Of a DNA stretch of 64,000 nucleotides, positions 38,851-47,738 are shown in pieces. The translations under genes were made by a program, and so were the position numbers. Under the pieces are notes generated by a model that saw only the letters and a list, made by a program, of their open reading frames with translations, was not told where the DNA came from and did not search any database. The stretch spans positions 124,001 through 188,000 of the forward strand of contig CAKSTR010000006.1 in NCBI GenBank assembly GCA_934500835.1, given 5' to 3'. This DNA comes from an uncultured Paracoccaceae bacterium (GTDB lineage Bacteria; Pseudomonadota; Alphaproteobacteria; Rhodobacterales; Rhodobacteraceae). Position 1 is the stretch's first letter. The number at the start of each line of letters is the position of its first letter.

Positions 38851-39735
38851 TCACCGCTTCAGCCAGGGGGCAAGGTGCCCGCCACTGGCCGTCAAATCCC
38901 CGGCCGCCTCTGCCACGCTGCGCCCGCGCGCCACCAGGATTGCGGGCTTCACCGCACCGCCCGTGGCCTGCAGCGCCGCCAGCGCGGCTTCGGTTCCCTC
39001 GCCCGACAACGCCGAGACGATCCGCCCCGCCCGGTCCCGCAGCTTGGCGTTGTCAGCCACGACATTGACCATATAGCCATCATGCACATGGCCAAGCCGG
39101 ATGCCCACCAGCACAGAGATCATGTTCAGAGCCACCTTCTGCGCCGTCGCCGCTCCCATCCTTGTGGAACCGTTCACCACCTCGGGCCCGGTGTCCAGCA
39201 GGATAGGCAGGTCGGCGGCCTGCAACAGTGCCGAACCGGCGACATTGGCGATCCCGGCCACCGTCGCGCCGACCGCCCGGCACAGCGCCGCCACTTCCAG
39301 CGCATAGGGCGTTGTCCCCGAGGCCGAGAGGCAGATCGCCACGTCGCCCTTCGTCAACCCGGCTGCGTTGAAATCCGCGCGCGCCAGCGTCAGATCGTCC
39401 TCGACCGCGCCCACCATATGCAACAGCGCCGCGGCACCCCCCGCGAACAGCATCGGGGTGCGCTCGGGCAGGATGCCAAAGGTGCCGGCCAGCTCAAGAC
39501 TGTCGGACAGTGCCATCAGGCCCGAAGATCCGGCGCCGACATAGGCCAGCTTGCCGCCGCTTCGCAGGGCATTGGCCGCAGCCTCTGCGGCCTGCTCCAA
39601 CATCGGAAAGGCCGGGCGAACAGCTTGCATCGCGGCCGCTTGCGCATCCAGTATCCGGGAGAAGACCTCAGCCGCAGCGGCGGCATGAAGCCCGGCAGAG
39701 CTTGCGTGGCGTCCTTCTGTCGGCGCGTCGGCCAT
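38851..39735 (-). CDS. murQ: N-acetylmuramic acid 6-phosphate etherase
   Basis: A 294-residue SIS-domain lyase that removes D-lactate from MurNAc-6-P to yield GlcNAc-6-P. Motifs: AYVGAGSSGLMALSDSLEL, CLSASGTTPYALEV, NGSTRMGAATAQKVALNM. The start is MADAPTEGRH at 39733-39735. It heads the leftward transporter operon and its product would be the NagA substrate encoded by the divergent operon. Confidence 0.92.
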   Translation of the reverse strand: MADAPTEGRHASSAGLHAAAAAEVFSRILDAQAAAMQAVRPAFPMLEQAAEAAANALRSGGKLAYVGAGSSGLMALSDSLELAGTFGILPERTPMLFAGGAAALLHMVGAVEDDLTLARADFNAAGLTKGDVAICLSASGTTPYALEVAALCRAVGATVAGIANVAGSALLQAADLPILLDTGPEVVNGSTRMGAATAQKVALNMISVLVGIRLGHVHDGYMVNVVADNAKLRDRAGRIVSALSGEGTEAALAALQATGGAVKPAILVARGRSVAEAAGDLTASGGHLAPWLKR

Positions 39736-39760
39736 CTGATTCCCCCCGTTCCAATCATTA

Positions 39761-39777
39761 ATGCCAAAATAATACCA
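39761..39777 (-). promoter_or_regulatory. operator motif facing murQ
   Basis: Minus strand reads TGGTATTATTTTGGCAT, 25 bases before the murQ start. It matches the motif at 39851-39867 at 15 of 17 positions. Both are probably bound by the GntR-type regulator encoded at 40734-41498. Confidence 0.6.
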
Positions 39778-39850
39778 CTTGTAAAGACCCGGCCGCAATC
39801 AGGCGCATTTCCGGCGGTTTCCATCCTGCATCAAGCAGGGAGCTTGCAAA

Positions 39851-39867
39851 TGGTATTATCTTGGTAT
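39851..39867 (+). promoter_or_regulatory. operator motif facing the kinase operon
   Basis: Plus strand reads TGGTATTATCTTGGTAT, 24 bases before the kinase start. The mirror placement with the copy at 39761-39777 (25 and 24 bases from the start codons) points to coordinated control of both operons. Confidence 0.6.
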
Positions 39868-39891
39868 CCTCTCCATGACAGGGGATTCGCC

Positions 39892-40734
39892 ATGGTGTTG
39901 ATGATCGGAGTGGACGGAGGAGGAAGCGGCTGCCGCGTCGTTGTGGCAGAGGCCGCCGGCACCGTACTGTCCCGCGCCGAAGGCGGCCCGGCCAATATCG
40001 CAACCGATCCCGAAGGGGCGCAGCGCAGGATTCTTGACTGCTGCGAAGGCGCCGTGCGGCAGGCTGCCGGATCGGCCGCGGCTGCCGAAATGCGCCGGGC
40101 ACATGCCGGGCTGGGCCTCGCCGGCGCAAATGCGCAAGGTGCGGCCGATCGGCTGATCGCCGCCCTGCCCTTCGCCCGCTGCCGGATCGAGACCGACGCC
40201 ATGACCGCAGCCCGCGGTGCCCTTGGGCCCGACGACGGCATCCTTGCCGCCATCGGCACCGGCTCGGTCTTCGTGCGGCAAATGGCAGGCCGGTTGCGCC
40301 AGTTCGGCGGCTGGGGAATCGTGCTGGGTGACGAAGGCTCTGGCGCAAGGCTGGGCCGGTCGGCCCTGCGCCGCGCCTTGCTGGCGGACGAAGGTTTCGT
40401 GCCGATGACCGCCTTGCTGTCGGACCTGTTGCAGCGGCACGGCGGGCCGTCCGGCGTGATCGCCTTTTCGCTGGCCGCCACCCCGGCTGACCTGGCACCG
40501 ATGGCGCGCGAGATTGCCGGCTCCGGCGATCCGGCCTGCGCCGCGATCTGGGCCGAAAGCGTCTCTGACATTGCGGGAATGCTGGCCTCGCTTGGCGCCG
40601 GGCGCAGCTTGCCCGTCACCTTTGCCGGCGGCATGGCCCGCCCCTATGCCGACGCCCTGCCGCAGCTTCCGCAGCGGCCCGCAAGGGGCACCTCGCTGGA
40701 CGGCGCGCTGATGCTGGCCCGGGGGCTGACGTGA
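39892..40734 (+). CDS. BadF/BadG/BcrA-type amino-sugar kinase
   Basis: A 280-residue ASKHA-fold protein resembling N-acetylglucosamine kinases. ATP-site motifs are GVDGGGSGCR near the N-terminus, AIGTGSVFV near 120 and GWGIVLGDEGSG near 140. Phosphorylation of GlcNAc or MurNAc would supply MurQ and NagA. It starts the rightward operon (ATG 39892; ATG 39901 is possible) and shares one base with the next gene. Confidence 0.88.
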   Translation: MVLMIGVDGGGSGCRVVVAEAAGTVLSRAEGGPANIATDPEGAQRRILDCCEGAVRQAAGSAAAAEMRRAHAGLGLAGANAQGAADRLIAALPFARCRIETDAMTAARGALGPDDGILAAIGTGSVFVRQMAGRLRQFGGWGIVLGDEGSGARLGRSALRRALLADEGFVPMTALLSDLLQRHGGPSGVIAFSLAATPADLAPMAREIAGSGDPACAAIWAESVSDIAGMLASLGAGRSLPVTFAGGMARPYADALPQLPQRPARGTSLDGALMLARGLT

Positions 40735-41498
40735 TGGAGCAGCTTTTCAGCCCCGAAGGCTTTGATGATCCCGGCTCTGGTCCGCTGTATCTGCAACTGC
40801 AGCGGCGCATCGCGGATGCCATCGCCGCAGGCCGCCTTGTGCCAGGTGACAGCCTTCCGGCCGAACGGGACATGGCCACGATGACCGGCCTGTCGCGCGT
40901 CACCGTGCGCAACGCCATTCAGGCGCTGGTCGTGTCAGGCCAACTGGTGCAGCGCCGCGGCTCCGGCACCTTCATCGCGCAGAAGGTCGAACGGCTGGAG
41001 CAGGCGCTGTCCCTGCTGACCTCCTTCACCGAGGACATGGCCCGGCGCGGCAGATCTGTCGACTCGCAGTGGATCTCGCGCCGTATCGACGCGCCTGCGC
41101 CCGAAGAGGTCATGGCGCTTGGGCTTGGCGGCGATGAACATGTCGCGCGGCTGGAACGGGTCCGCCGTTCGGACGGCCTGCCCCTGGCGATCGAGCGCGC
41201 CTCGATCCCGGCCTCGGTCCTGCCCGATCCGGGCGCCGTCGAAGGCTCGCTTTACAAGACGCTCGAAGGGCTTGGCGCGCGTCCGGTCCGCGCGGTGCAG
41301 CGCATCTCGGCCGCCAACCTTGGCCCGCGCGACGCCGAATTGCTGGGCGTGACGCCCGGCGTGGCCGGTCTGCGGATCGAAAGGATCGGCTATCTGGCCT
41401 CGGGGCGCGTCGTGGAATTCACCCGCTCACTCTATCGCGGCGATGCCTATGACTTCGCCGTGGAACTGAAACTGTCACCGGAAGGACCGGCAAGATGA
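40734..41498 (+). CDS. GntR-family (HutC/NagR subfamily) regulator
   Basis: A 254-residue regulator: an N-terminal winged helix (PLYLQLQRRIADAI, LPAERDMATMTGLSRVTVRNAI) and a C-terminal UTRA ligand domain (about 85-250, ending FTRSLYRGDAYDFAVEL). Related NagR proteins respond to GlcNAc-6-P or GlcN-6-P. It is within the operon it probably controls through the paired motifs at 39761 and 39851. Confidence 0.93.
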   Translation: MEQLFSPEGFDDPGSGPLYLQLQRRIADAIAAGRLVPGDSLPAERDMATMTGLSRVTVRNAIQALVVSGQLVQRRGSGTFIAQKVERLEQALSLLTSFTEDMARRGRSVDSQWISRRIDAPAPEEVMALGLGGDEHVARLERVRRSDGLPLAIERASIPASVLPDPGAVEGSLYKTLEGLGARPVRAVQRISAANLGPRDAELLGVTPGVAGLRIERIGYLASGRVVEFTRSLYRGDAYDFAVELKLSPEGPAR

Positions 41499-42517
41499 TC
41501 ACGCAGATGGCCCGCGAAGTGGCCGAGATTCCCGCAGCCGCCCGCCGCTTTCTGGACCTGTCCGCCGCGCAGCTGCAAGAGGCCGGGGCCGCGCTGCGGC
41601 AGGCCGATCCGCGCATCGTTCTGACCGTCGCGCGCGGCTCGTCCGACCATGCCGCGACCTATCTGAAATACGCGACCGAACTGGTGGCCGGCCTGCCGGT
41701 CGCCTCGATCGGGCCTTCCATCGCCTCGATCTACCGGCGGCCGCTGTCGCTGGCGGGGGGGGCCTGCATCGGCATCTCGCAATCGGGGCAAAGCCCCGAC
41801 ATCGTGCAGATGTTGCAGACGGCGCGGCAGGGGGGTGCCCTGACCGTGGCGATCACCAATCACGCGGCCAGCCCCCTGGCCACCGCCGCCGCGCATTGCC
41901 TGCCGCTGCACGCCGGGACCGAAGCCGCCGTTGCCGCCACCAAGACCTTCGTCTGTTCGGTGCTGGCGGGCCTGTCGCTTCTGGCAGAATGGCGGCAGGA
42001 CCGCCCTCTGCAGGCTGCCATCGCGGCAGCGCCGAAGGCGATGGAACAGGCTCTGACGCTGGACTGGTCGCCGTTGTCGGCCCGGCTGTCGCGGGCGCAA
42101 TCGGCCTATGTGCTGGGGCGCGGCCCGGCCATCGGCATCGCGGCCGAAGCGGCGCTGAAGCTGAAGGAAACCTGCGGCCTGCACGCCGAGGGCTATTCGG
42201 CGGCCGAAGTTCTGCACGGCCCCTCCGCCATCGTCCATGCCGGCTTCCCGATCTTCGCGCTGGCCCCCGATGACGAGGCGCAGCCCCATGTCGTGGCAAC
42301 GGCCGAACGCCTTGCCGCCCAGGGCGCAGACGTGTTCCTGGTCGGGGCCGCGGCGAAGGGCGCCGTGACCCTGTCTGCCGTGCCGGACCTGCATCCGCTG
42401 ATCGCCCCCATCGTGCTTTCCGTGGCCTTTTACGCGTTTGTAGAGACACTTTCGCGCCGCCGCGGTTTCGATCCGGATACGCCCCCCCATCTGCGCAAGG
42501 TAACGGAAACCCTGTGA
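41495..42517 (+). CDS. SIS-domain aminosugar isomerase/deaminase (NagB-II type)
   Basis: A 340-residue two-SIS-domain protein related to the isomerase half of GlmS, lacking the glutaminase domain. Motifs: ARGSSDHAATYLKY, GISQSGQSPD, ATKTFVCSVLAGL and AAEVLHGPSAIV. In amino-sugar operons such proteins deaminate GlcN-6-P to fructose-6-P. It overlaps neighbours by 4 and 1 bases. The NagB-II role is inferred from context. Confidence 0.88.
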   Translation: MITQMAREVAEIPAAARRFLDLSAAQLQEAGAALRQADPRIVLTVARGSSDHAATYLKYATELVAGLPVASIGPSIASIYRRPLSLAGGACIGISQSGQSPDIVQMLQTARQGGALTVAITNHAASPLATAAAHCLPLHAGTEAAVAATKTFVCSVLAGLSLLAEWRQDRPLQAAIAAAPKAMEQALTLDWSPLSARLSRAQSAYVLGRGPAIGIAAEAALKLKETCGLHAEGYSAAEVLHGPSAIVHAGFPIFALAPDDEAQPHVVATAERLAAQGADVFLVGAAAKGAVTLSAVPDLHPLIAPIVLSVAFYAFVETLSRRRGFDPDTPPHLRKVTETL

Positions 42518-43626
42518 TGTCCACTTACAGCGGCGCTGCGCTTTTCGACGGAACCGCGTTCATCGACGGCCCGCTGTGCGTGGCCGGCGGGCGGGTCGCA
42601 GACAGATCCGACGGGCCGGCAATCCAGCTCGACGGCGGCTATCTGCTGCCCGGCCTGCTGGATCTGCAGGTCAACGGCGCGGGCGGGCATCAGGTCTCGG
42701 GGGCGACCACGGCCGACGATCTGCGACGGATGTGCCAGACCCACGCCCGGCTTGGCGCGACGGGCATCCTGCCGACGCTGATCACCGACACGCCCGAGGC
42801 GACCGCCGCCGTCCTTGCCGCCGGTGCCAGCGCCACAAGGGACGGGCTGCCGGGCTTTCTGGGCCTGCATCTGGAGGGGCCGCATCTGGACCCGCGGCGC
42901 AAGGGCGCGCATGATCCCGCATTGATCCGGCCGATGACCGATGCCGATGTGAACAGGCTCTGTGAAGGCAGAAAGGGCCTGCCCTCGCTGTTGGTCACGC
43001 TGGCGCCCGAAAATGCCACCTCGGCCCAGATCGCCACCCTAGCAGCGGCAGGCGTGACGGTCAGCCTTGGCCATACCGACTGCGCGCTGGCCACGGCGCA
43101 GAGCGCCTTCGATGCCGGCGCCACGGTTGTCACGCACCTTTTCAACGCCATGAGCCAGCTGGGCAACCGCGAACCCGGCCTGGTCGGTGCCGCGCTGACC
43201 GGCGCGCCGTTCTGCGGCCTGATCGCCGATGGCATCCATGTGGCACCACAGGCGATGCGGATTGCCATGGCGGCGGCTTCCGACCGGCTTTTCCTTGTGT
43301 CGGACTGCATGGCCCCCGCCGGCACCGATGTCACCGAATTCACGCTGGGCGGCCGCCGCATCCTGCGCCGGGACGGGCGGCTGACGCTGGAGGACGGCAC
43401 TCTCGCCGGGGCCGACTTGACGCTGCCGCAGGCGATCGCGGTGATGGTCGACCGGGTCGGCACCGCGCCGGAGGTGGCCTTCGCCATGGCAACGTCGCGC
43501 CCCGCCGCCTGTCTGGGCCGCGATGACATCGGCCATCTGCGGCACGGGGATCGGGCGGATTTCGTCCATCTCGGGCCGGACTTCAGCCTGCGCGGTGTCT
43601 GGCGCGATGGGGAAAGGGTGCTCTGA
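42517..43626 (+). CDS. nagA: N-acetylglucosamine-6-phosphate deacetylase
   Basis: A 369-residue amidohydrolase that makes GlcN-6-P from GlcNAc-6-P. Metal and catalytic motifs: LDLQVNGAGG, HLEGPHLDPRRKGAH, SLGHTDC, VTHLFNAMSQ and the catalytic aspartate in LVSDCMAPAG. It links MurQ and the kinase to the SIS deaminase. The start ATG shares one base with the preceding stop codon. Confidence 0.95.
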   Translation: MSTYSGAALFDGTAFIDGPLCVAGGRVADRSDGPAIQLDGGYLLPGLLDLQVNGAGGHQVSGATTADDLRRMCQTHARLGATGILPTLITDTPEATAAVLAAGASATRDGLPGFLGLHLEGPHLDPRRKGAHDPALIRPMTDADVNRLCEGRKGLPSLLVTLAPENATSAQIATLAAAGVTVSLGHTDCALATAQSAFDAGATVVTHLFNAMSQLGNREPGLVGAALTGAPFCGLIADGIHVAPQAMRIAMAAASDRLFLVSDCMAPAGTDVTEFTLGGRRILRRDGRLTLEDGTLAGADLTLPQAIAVMVDRVGTAPEVAFAMATSRPAACLGRDDIGHLRHGDRADFVHLGPDFSLRGVWRDGERVL

Positions 43627-43669
43627 CTTCCGCCTTTACAGGGCCGGAATTCTGCGGCTTACCTCTGGC

Positions 43670-44320
43670 ATGGCCGGACAGACCGACACCCTTATCGCCG
43701 CGATCATGGACTGGATCGACATCGGCCGCCTGAATCCGGGCGACCCGATTGACGAGGCCCTGCTGGCGGCCGAGTTCGGCACCTCGCGCACGCCCATCCG
43801 CGAGGCGATCCTGAAGCTTGAGGCCATGGGCCTGATCCGGCGTGAACCCCGCAAGGGCGCCAGCCTGTTCCGCCCGACGCTGGAAGAGTTCCTCGCCATC
43901 CTTGAGGTCCACGCAAAGCTTGAGGGACAGGCCGCCGGCCTTGCCGCCCGCCGCCTGTCGAAATCAGGGGCCGAGGCGCTGCAGCGCGTGGTGGCGCAAT
44001 GTCAGGACCATGCCGCCCGCCACGGCGACGGCAACCCGGACGGCTATTATCAGCTGAACCTGCGCTTTCACGAAACGGTCGCGGTTGCCGCCGGCAACCC
44101 TTTCCTGACCGAGATGATCAAGACCAACGCCCGCAAGCTCTTGGCCTATTACCGCGCGCGCTACCGCTATGCGGGGGCCATCGCCGCCTCGGCCGCCGAA
44201 CATGGCCAGTTGGCGCGGCTGATGCTGGATCGGGATTCAGCCGGGGCCGAGGCGATGATGCAGAACCACGTCCAGTTCGACCAGATCACCGCGATGGACC
44301 TGCTGGCGGCGCTGTCCTGA
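43670..44320 (+). CDS. GntR-family regulator (FadR/FCD subfamily)
   Basis: A 216-residue regulator with a winged helix (EALLAAEFGTSRTPIREAILKL) and a helical FCD ligand domain (about 80-210) whose conserved histidines and aspartate (LRFHETV, AAEHGQL) would bind a metal and an organic acid. Its last 35 bases overlap the convergent amidotransferase gene. It could serve the amino-sugar locus or, by proximity, the P450 cluster. Confidence 0.9.
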   Translation: MAGQTDTLIAAIMDWIDIGRLNPGDPIDEALLAAEFGTSRTPIREAILKLEAMGLIRREPRKGASLFRPTLEEFLAILEVHAKLEGQAAGLAARRLSKSGAEALQRVVAQCQDHAARHGDGNPDGYYQLNLRFHETVAVAAGNPFLTEMIKTNARKLLAYYRARYRYAGAIAASAAEHGQLARLMLDRDSAGAEAMMQNHVQFDQITAMDLLAALS

Positions 44321-44993
44321 CCCCTTCGAAGAAATCGACGATCCGCTGCGCCATCCGATCCGTCTCTGCCGGCCGGTTCAGAGACGCTTTGGCAGCGGCC
44401 GCCACTTGCGGCGGCAGCTTGGTTTCATATTCCGCCACCAGCGCCGTCGCGAAATCTTCCGTGATTTCGGGGTGATATTGCGTGGTCAGCACGCTCTGCC
44501 CGATGCGATAGGCGCCGACCGGACAGCCGGCGTTCCCGCCAAGAGCCTCGGCCTCCGGGGGAAGTTGCGTCACCTGTTCGACGTGGGCGGCATAAAGCCG
44601 GATCGGCGCGCCCTCCATCTGCGTCTCGGCCAGCCCGAACACCCATCCGCCGGGATTCTTCCCGACCTTGCCGCCCAGTGCCTTGGCAATGGCCTGATGC
44701 CCGAAACAGGCGCCGAAAACCGGCTGGCCCCTGGCCCTGATGTCCCGAATCACCTGCATCAGCCGATGCACCCAAGGCGCATCATCATGGACGGAAGCCG
44801 GGCTGCCGGTGATGATGAACCCGTCATAGGCGGCCAGATCGTCGGGAAACCGGCCATCCTTCACCGCGATGGTGGTGAACTGCCAGCCGGGCCGCAAGGG
44901 CAGAAGAAGATTGGTGAATTTCTCGCCATCCTTGGGGTGCTTCCGCGCGAAATCGCTCTCGTCGGTGTTCGCCATCAGGATCGCGATATGCAT
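44286..44993 (-). CDS. class I glutamine amidotransferase-like hydrolase
   Basis: A 235-residue GATase1 domain with the complete catalytic triad: Cys96 in FGACFGHQ, His174 and Glu176 in TQYHPEIT. No synthase domain is attached, as in gamma-glutamyl hydrolases of amine catabolism. It is divergent from the P450 gene across 74 bases and near a GS-like ligase, which would fit removal of a gamma-glutamyl group. GMP-synthase-like proteins of unknown role are an alternative. Confidence 0.85.
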   Translation of the reverse strand: MHIAILMANTDESDFARKHPKDGEKFTNLLLPLRPGWQFTTIAVKDGRFPDDLAAYDGFIITGSPASVHDDAPWVHRLMQVIRDIRARGQPVFGACFGHQAIAKALGGKVGKNPGGWVFGLAETQMEGAPIRLYAAHVEQVTQLPPEAEALGGNAGCPVGAYRIGQSVLTTQYHPEITEDFATALVAEYETKLPPQVAAAAKASLNRPAETDRMAQRIVDFFEGVRTAPPAGPSR

Positions 44994-45010
44994 GGGTCTG
45001 CGGCCTTTAC

Positions 45011-45042
45011 ATATTTATGAACACGTTTAGTATATTTATAAC
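45011..45042. promoter_or_regulatory. direct repeats in the amidotransferase/P450 promoter
   Basis: ATATTTATGAAC (45011-45022) and ATATTTATAAC (45032-45042) lie 21 bases apart, two helical turns, in an unusually AT-rich 74-base divergent promoter. Candidate operator for one of the nearby GntR regulators. Confidence 0.55.
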
Positions 45043-45067
45043 TCAGCTTCAGGCAAGGGAGTGGTGC

Positions 45068-46324
45068 ATGACGGTCTGGACCCCCACGGATGACGGCCAT
45101 GCCGATCTTTCCAGCCATGACACCTTCCTGCAGGGCCCACCGCACAACACCTTCGCCCGCCTGCGCCGCGAAGACCCGATGGCCTGGACCGAATATGCCG
45201 GCGGGCAGGGTTTCTGGTCGGTCACCCGCCATGCCGACATCCTTGATCTGAACGGCAAGCCCGATCTTCTGTCCAGCGCCCGTGGTATCAGGATGGAGGA
45301 CCAGACCTATGAGGAATACCTTGCCCGTCGCACCTTTCAGGAGACCGACGCCCCGGACCACATGAAGACGCGGGTCAAGGTCGCCAAAGCGTTCTCCAAG
45401 CCGGTGATCGCCCAGTTCGAGGGCATCATCCGCGATCTTTGCGGCCCGATTCTTGACGAGGCCCTTGCGAAGGGCAGTTTCGACGCCACCAAGGACATCG
45501 CGCGCCAGTTGCCGATGCGGATGCTGGGCCGGATCGTCGGTCTGCCAGAGCAGGATCTGCCCTGGCTGGTGGAAAAGGGCGATGCGCTGATCGCCAACAC
45601 CGACCCGGATTTCACCCAGCACGTCTTGGACAAGATGACGACGGACGAATTCCGCATGATGCCCTTCAACTCTCCGGCCGGGGCCGAGCTTTTCGTCTAT
45701 GCCAAGGATCTGATGCGGCAAAGGGCGGCAAGCGGTGACACCTCGGGCGTGCTGCACCTGATGTTGCAGCCCGGGTCCGACGGCTCGGTGATGCCCGAGC
45801 ATGAGTTCCGCAATCTCTTCTGCCTTCTGGTGGCGGCAGGCAATGACACCACCCGCTATTCGATCGCGGCCGGAATGCAGGCGCTGTGCCATCAACCCGA
45901 GCTTCTGGGCCAGATCCAGCGCGGCGAGGTGACCGAGACCATGGCCGACGAGATCATCCGCTGGGCCAGTCCCACCAGCTATTTCCGTCGCACCGCAGCC
46001 CGCGATTTCGAATACCACGGCAAGCAGGTGCGCGAAGGCGACAAGGTTCTTTACTGGTTCACCAGCGGCAACCGCGACGAGACCGCCTTCGACCAGCCGA
46101 TGCGCGTCGACCTTGGCCGCACGCCCAACCGGCATGTCTCCTTCGGGCAGGGCGGGCCGCATGTCTGCCTTGGCATGTGGCTGGCGCGGCTGGAGGTGCG
46201 CGTCCTTTTCGAGGAGCTTGCCAAGCGCCTTCGCGGCATCGAACCTGCGGGCGAACAGAAATTCCTGCGGTCGAACTTCATCGGCGGCATCAAGGAAATG
46301 CCCGTCAGGGTCACGCTTCAATAA
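45068..46324 (+). CDS. cytochrome P450
   Basis: A 418-residue soluble bacterial P450. I-helix AGNDTT (257-262), K-helix EIIR (295-298), and haem loop FGQGGPHVCLG with the thiolate Cys367. The haem loop has the longer GGPH form I know from the CYP124/CYP125 type rather than the standard FGxGxHxC. Start at ATG 45068; an upstream in-frame ATG at 45017 lies in the promoter. Electrons likely come from the ferredoxin two genes downstream. No ferredoxin reductase is visible. The substrate is unknown. Confidence 0.93.
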   Translation: MTVWTPTDDGHADLSSHDTFLQGPPHNTFARLRREDPMAWTEYAGGQGFWSVTRHADILDLNGKPDLLSSARGIRMEDQTYEEYLARRTFQETDAPDHMKTRVKVAKAFSKPVIAQFEGIIRDLCGPILDEALAKGSFDATKDIARQLPMRMLGRIVGLPEQDLPWLVEKGDALIANTDPDFTQHVLDKMTTDEFRMMPFNSPAGAELFVYAKDLMRQRAASGDTSGVLHLMLQPGSDGSVMPEHEFRNLFCLLVAAGNDTTRYSIAAGMQALCHQPELLGQIQRGEVTETMADEIIRWASPTSYFRRTAARDFEYHGKQVREGDKVLYWFTSGNRDETAFDQPMRVDLGRTPNRHVSFGQGGPHVCLGMWLARLEVRVLFEELAKRLRGIEPAGEQKFLRSNFIGGIKEMPVRVTLQ

Positions 46325-46357
46325 GCGGCGCAAGACCGCACCACAGGGAGACTACCG

Positions 46358-47650
46358 ATGTCCGAGCGCCTGCGCGCCATGTTCTGCGATCACCTCTCGA
46401 TCATGCGGGGGAAATACCTGCCCGCCTCGAAGATGCAGGATGACGAAAGCCGCTTTGCCCAGCCCACCTTCAGCGTTCATTTCGACAAGGATCTTTTGCT
46501 GGAGGCGCCGGGCACCAGATGCCTTCAGGGCCTGCCCGACATGACGCTGCGCTGGAAGGGCGATCAGATCCGGCCGGGCTGGGAACCCGCCACCCGCGTC
46601 GTTCTGGGCGACCTCTACGAAGGCGACGGCTCTCCGCTGCCGATGTGCCCGCGCGGCGCGCTGAAACGCGCGGTGGCGGGATGGAACAGGCACGGCCTGA
46701 CCCCGAAAGTCGGGATCGAACTGGAAGCTTACGCCTTCATGCGCAACGACAGCGGCCAGATCGTCCCCTATGACAATGCCGGCGGTGTGGTCTACGGCAC
46801 CGGCAATTTCGCCGATCCGCGCCGCTTCACGGATGCGATCTGGAACAAGGCACATGAAATCGGCCTGCCCCTGGACCTGATCACTGCCGAATATGACGCG
46901 CCGCAGTTCGAATTCACCCTGGCCTGCGACACCGCGGTCGAACATGTCGACACCGTCGTCCTTTTCCGCCAGATGGCGCGCGAGATCGCACTCGATCATG
47001 GCATCCTGCTGACCTTCCTGCCGAAACCCATTGCGGGCAAGGGCGGGTCAGGCCTGCATGTCAACCTGTCCTTCACCGACAGCCGCGGCGTGAACGCGCT
47101 GGCGAATGGCGAAAAGGGCGACCCCGACAACCTGAACGATCTGGCCAGAGGCTGCATCGCCGGCTGGATGACGCATCACAAGGGCATCGCCGGCCTCGTG
47201 GCACCGAACGCCCTGTCCTATGCCCGGCTGCAACCCGCCAGCCTGTCCGGCTTCTGGTGCAACTGGGGCGGCGACAACCGCAACGTCACGGCAAGGGTCA
47301 GCGCCGAGGGCGGCAAGAAGGCCCGGCTGGAGCACCGGATGCCCGACGCCGCAGCCAATCCCTATACCGCTGTCGCAACCGTGCTTCAGGCCGCGTTGCT
47401 GGGCCATGAAGGCAAGTATGACCTGCCGCCGAAGGAAACCGGCGACGGTTTCACCGGCAATGACGCGGCGCATGGCACCGCCGCCAGCCTGTCCGAGGCA
47501 CTGGACGACCTTGCCGCCGACACCGCCCTCACCGCAGCCGTGGGCCAGGGCCTTGTCGACAACCACATCTTCATGAAGCGCGCCGAGGTTGAGAAAACCG
47601 CCAACCTGGAAGGCGACGCCCTGCGCGACTGGTATATCTGGTACCTCTGA
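46358..47650 (+). CDS. glutamine-synthetase-like (gamma-glutamyl ligase) enzyme
   Basis: A 430-residue member of the GS fold family. Metal and glutamate-site motifs are present: GIELEAYAF, SGLHVNLSF, NWGGDNRNVTARV, ARLEHRMPDAAANPYTA. It is close to GS length but diverges from GlnA, so it is more likely a gamma-glutamyl-amine ligase. It sits 33 bases after the P450 gene and before ferredoxin, suggesting it conjugates an amine connected to the P450 reaction (inference). Confidence 0.88.
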   Translation: MSERLRAMFCDHLSIMRGKYLPASKMQDDESRFAQPTFSVHFDKDLLLEAPGTRCLQGLPDMTLRWKGDQIRPGWEPATRVVLGDLYEGDGSPLPMCPRGALKRAVAGWNRHGLTPKVGIELEAYAFMRNDSGQIVPYDNAGGVVYGTGNFADPRRFTDAIWNKAHEIGLPLDLITAEYDAPQFEFTLACDTAVEHVDTVVLFRQMAREIALDHGILLTFLPKPIAGKGGSGLHVNLSFTDSRGVNALANGEKGDPDNLNDLARGCIAGWMTHHKGIAGLVAPNALSYARLQPASLSGFWCNWGGDNRNVTARVSAEGGKKARLEHRMPDAAANPYTAVATVLQAALLGHEGKYDLPPKETGDGFTGNDAAHGTAASLSEALDDLAADTALTAAVGQGLVDNHIFMKRAEVEKTANLEGDALRDWYIWYL

Positions 47651-47657
47651 CCCGGCC

Positions 47658-47708
47658 ATTTTCTGTCCCCAAATATCCTGCGGGGGTCCGGGGGTGCAAA
47701 ACCCCCGG
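47658..47708. repeat. family-B inverted repeat, copy 2
   Basis: ATTTTCTGTCC...AAATATCC followed by a G-rich stretch and a hairpin at 47688-47708 (arms CCGGGGG around TGCAAAA), lying between the GS-like and ferredoxin genes. It has the same order and almost the same sequence as the copy at 37483-37536. Confidence 0.85.
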
Positions 47709-47738
47709 CTTCCCTCCCCACACATCCCGGAGCCACCC

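Noticed and set aside
38389..39891. Extension of the amino-sugar kinase frame upstream to 38389
   Set aside because: It would run antisense to murQ and the binding-protein gene and through the divergent promoter. The kinase motif begins right after ATG 39892.
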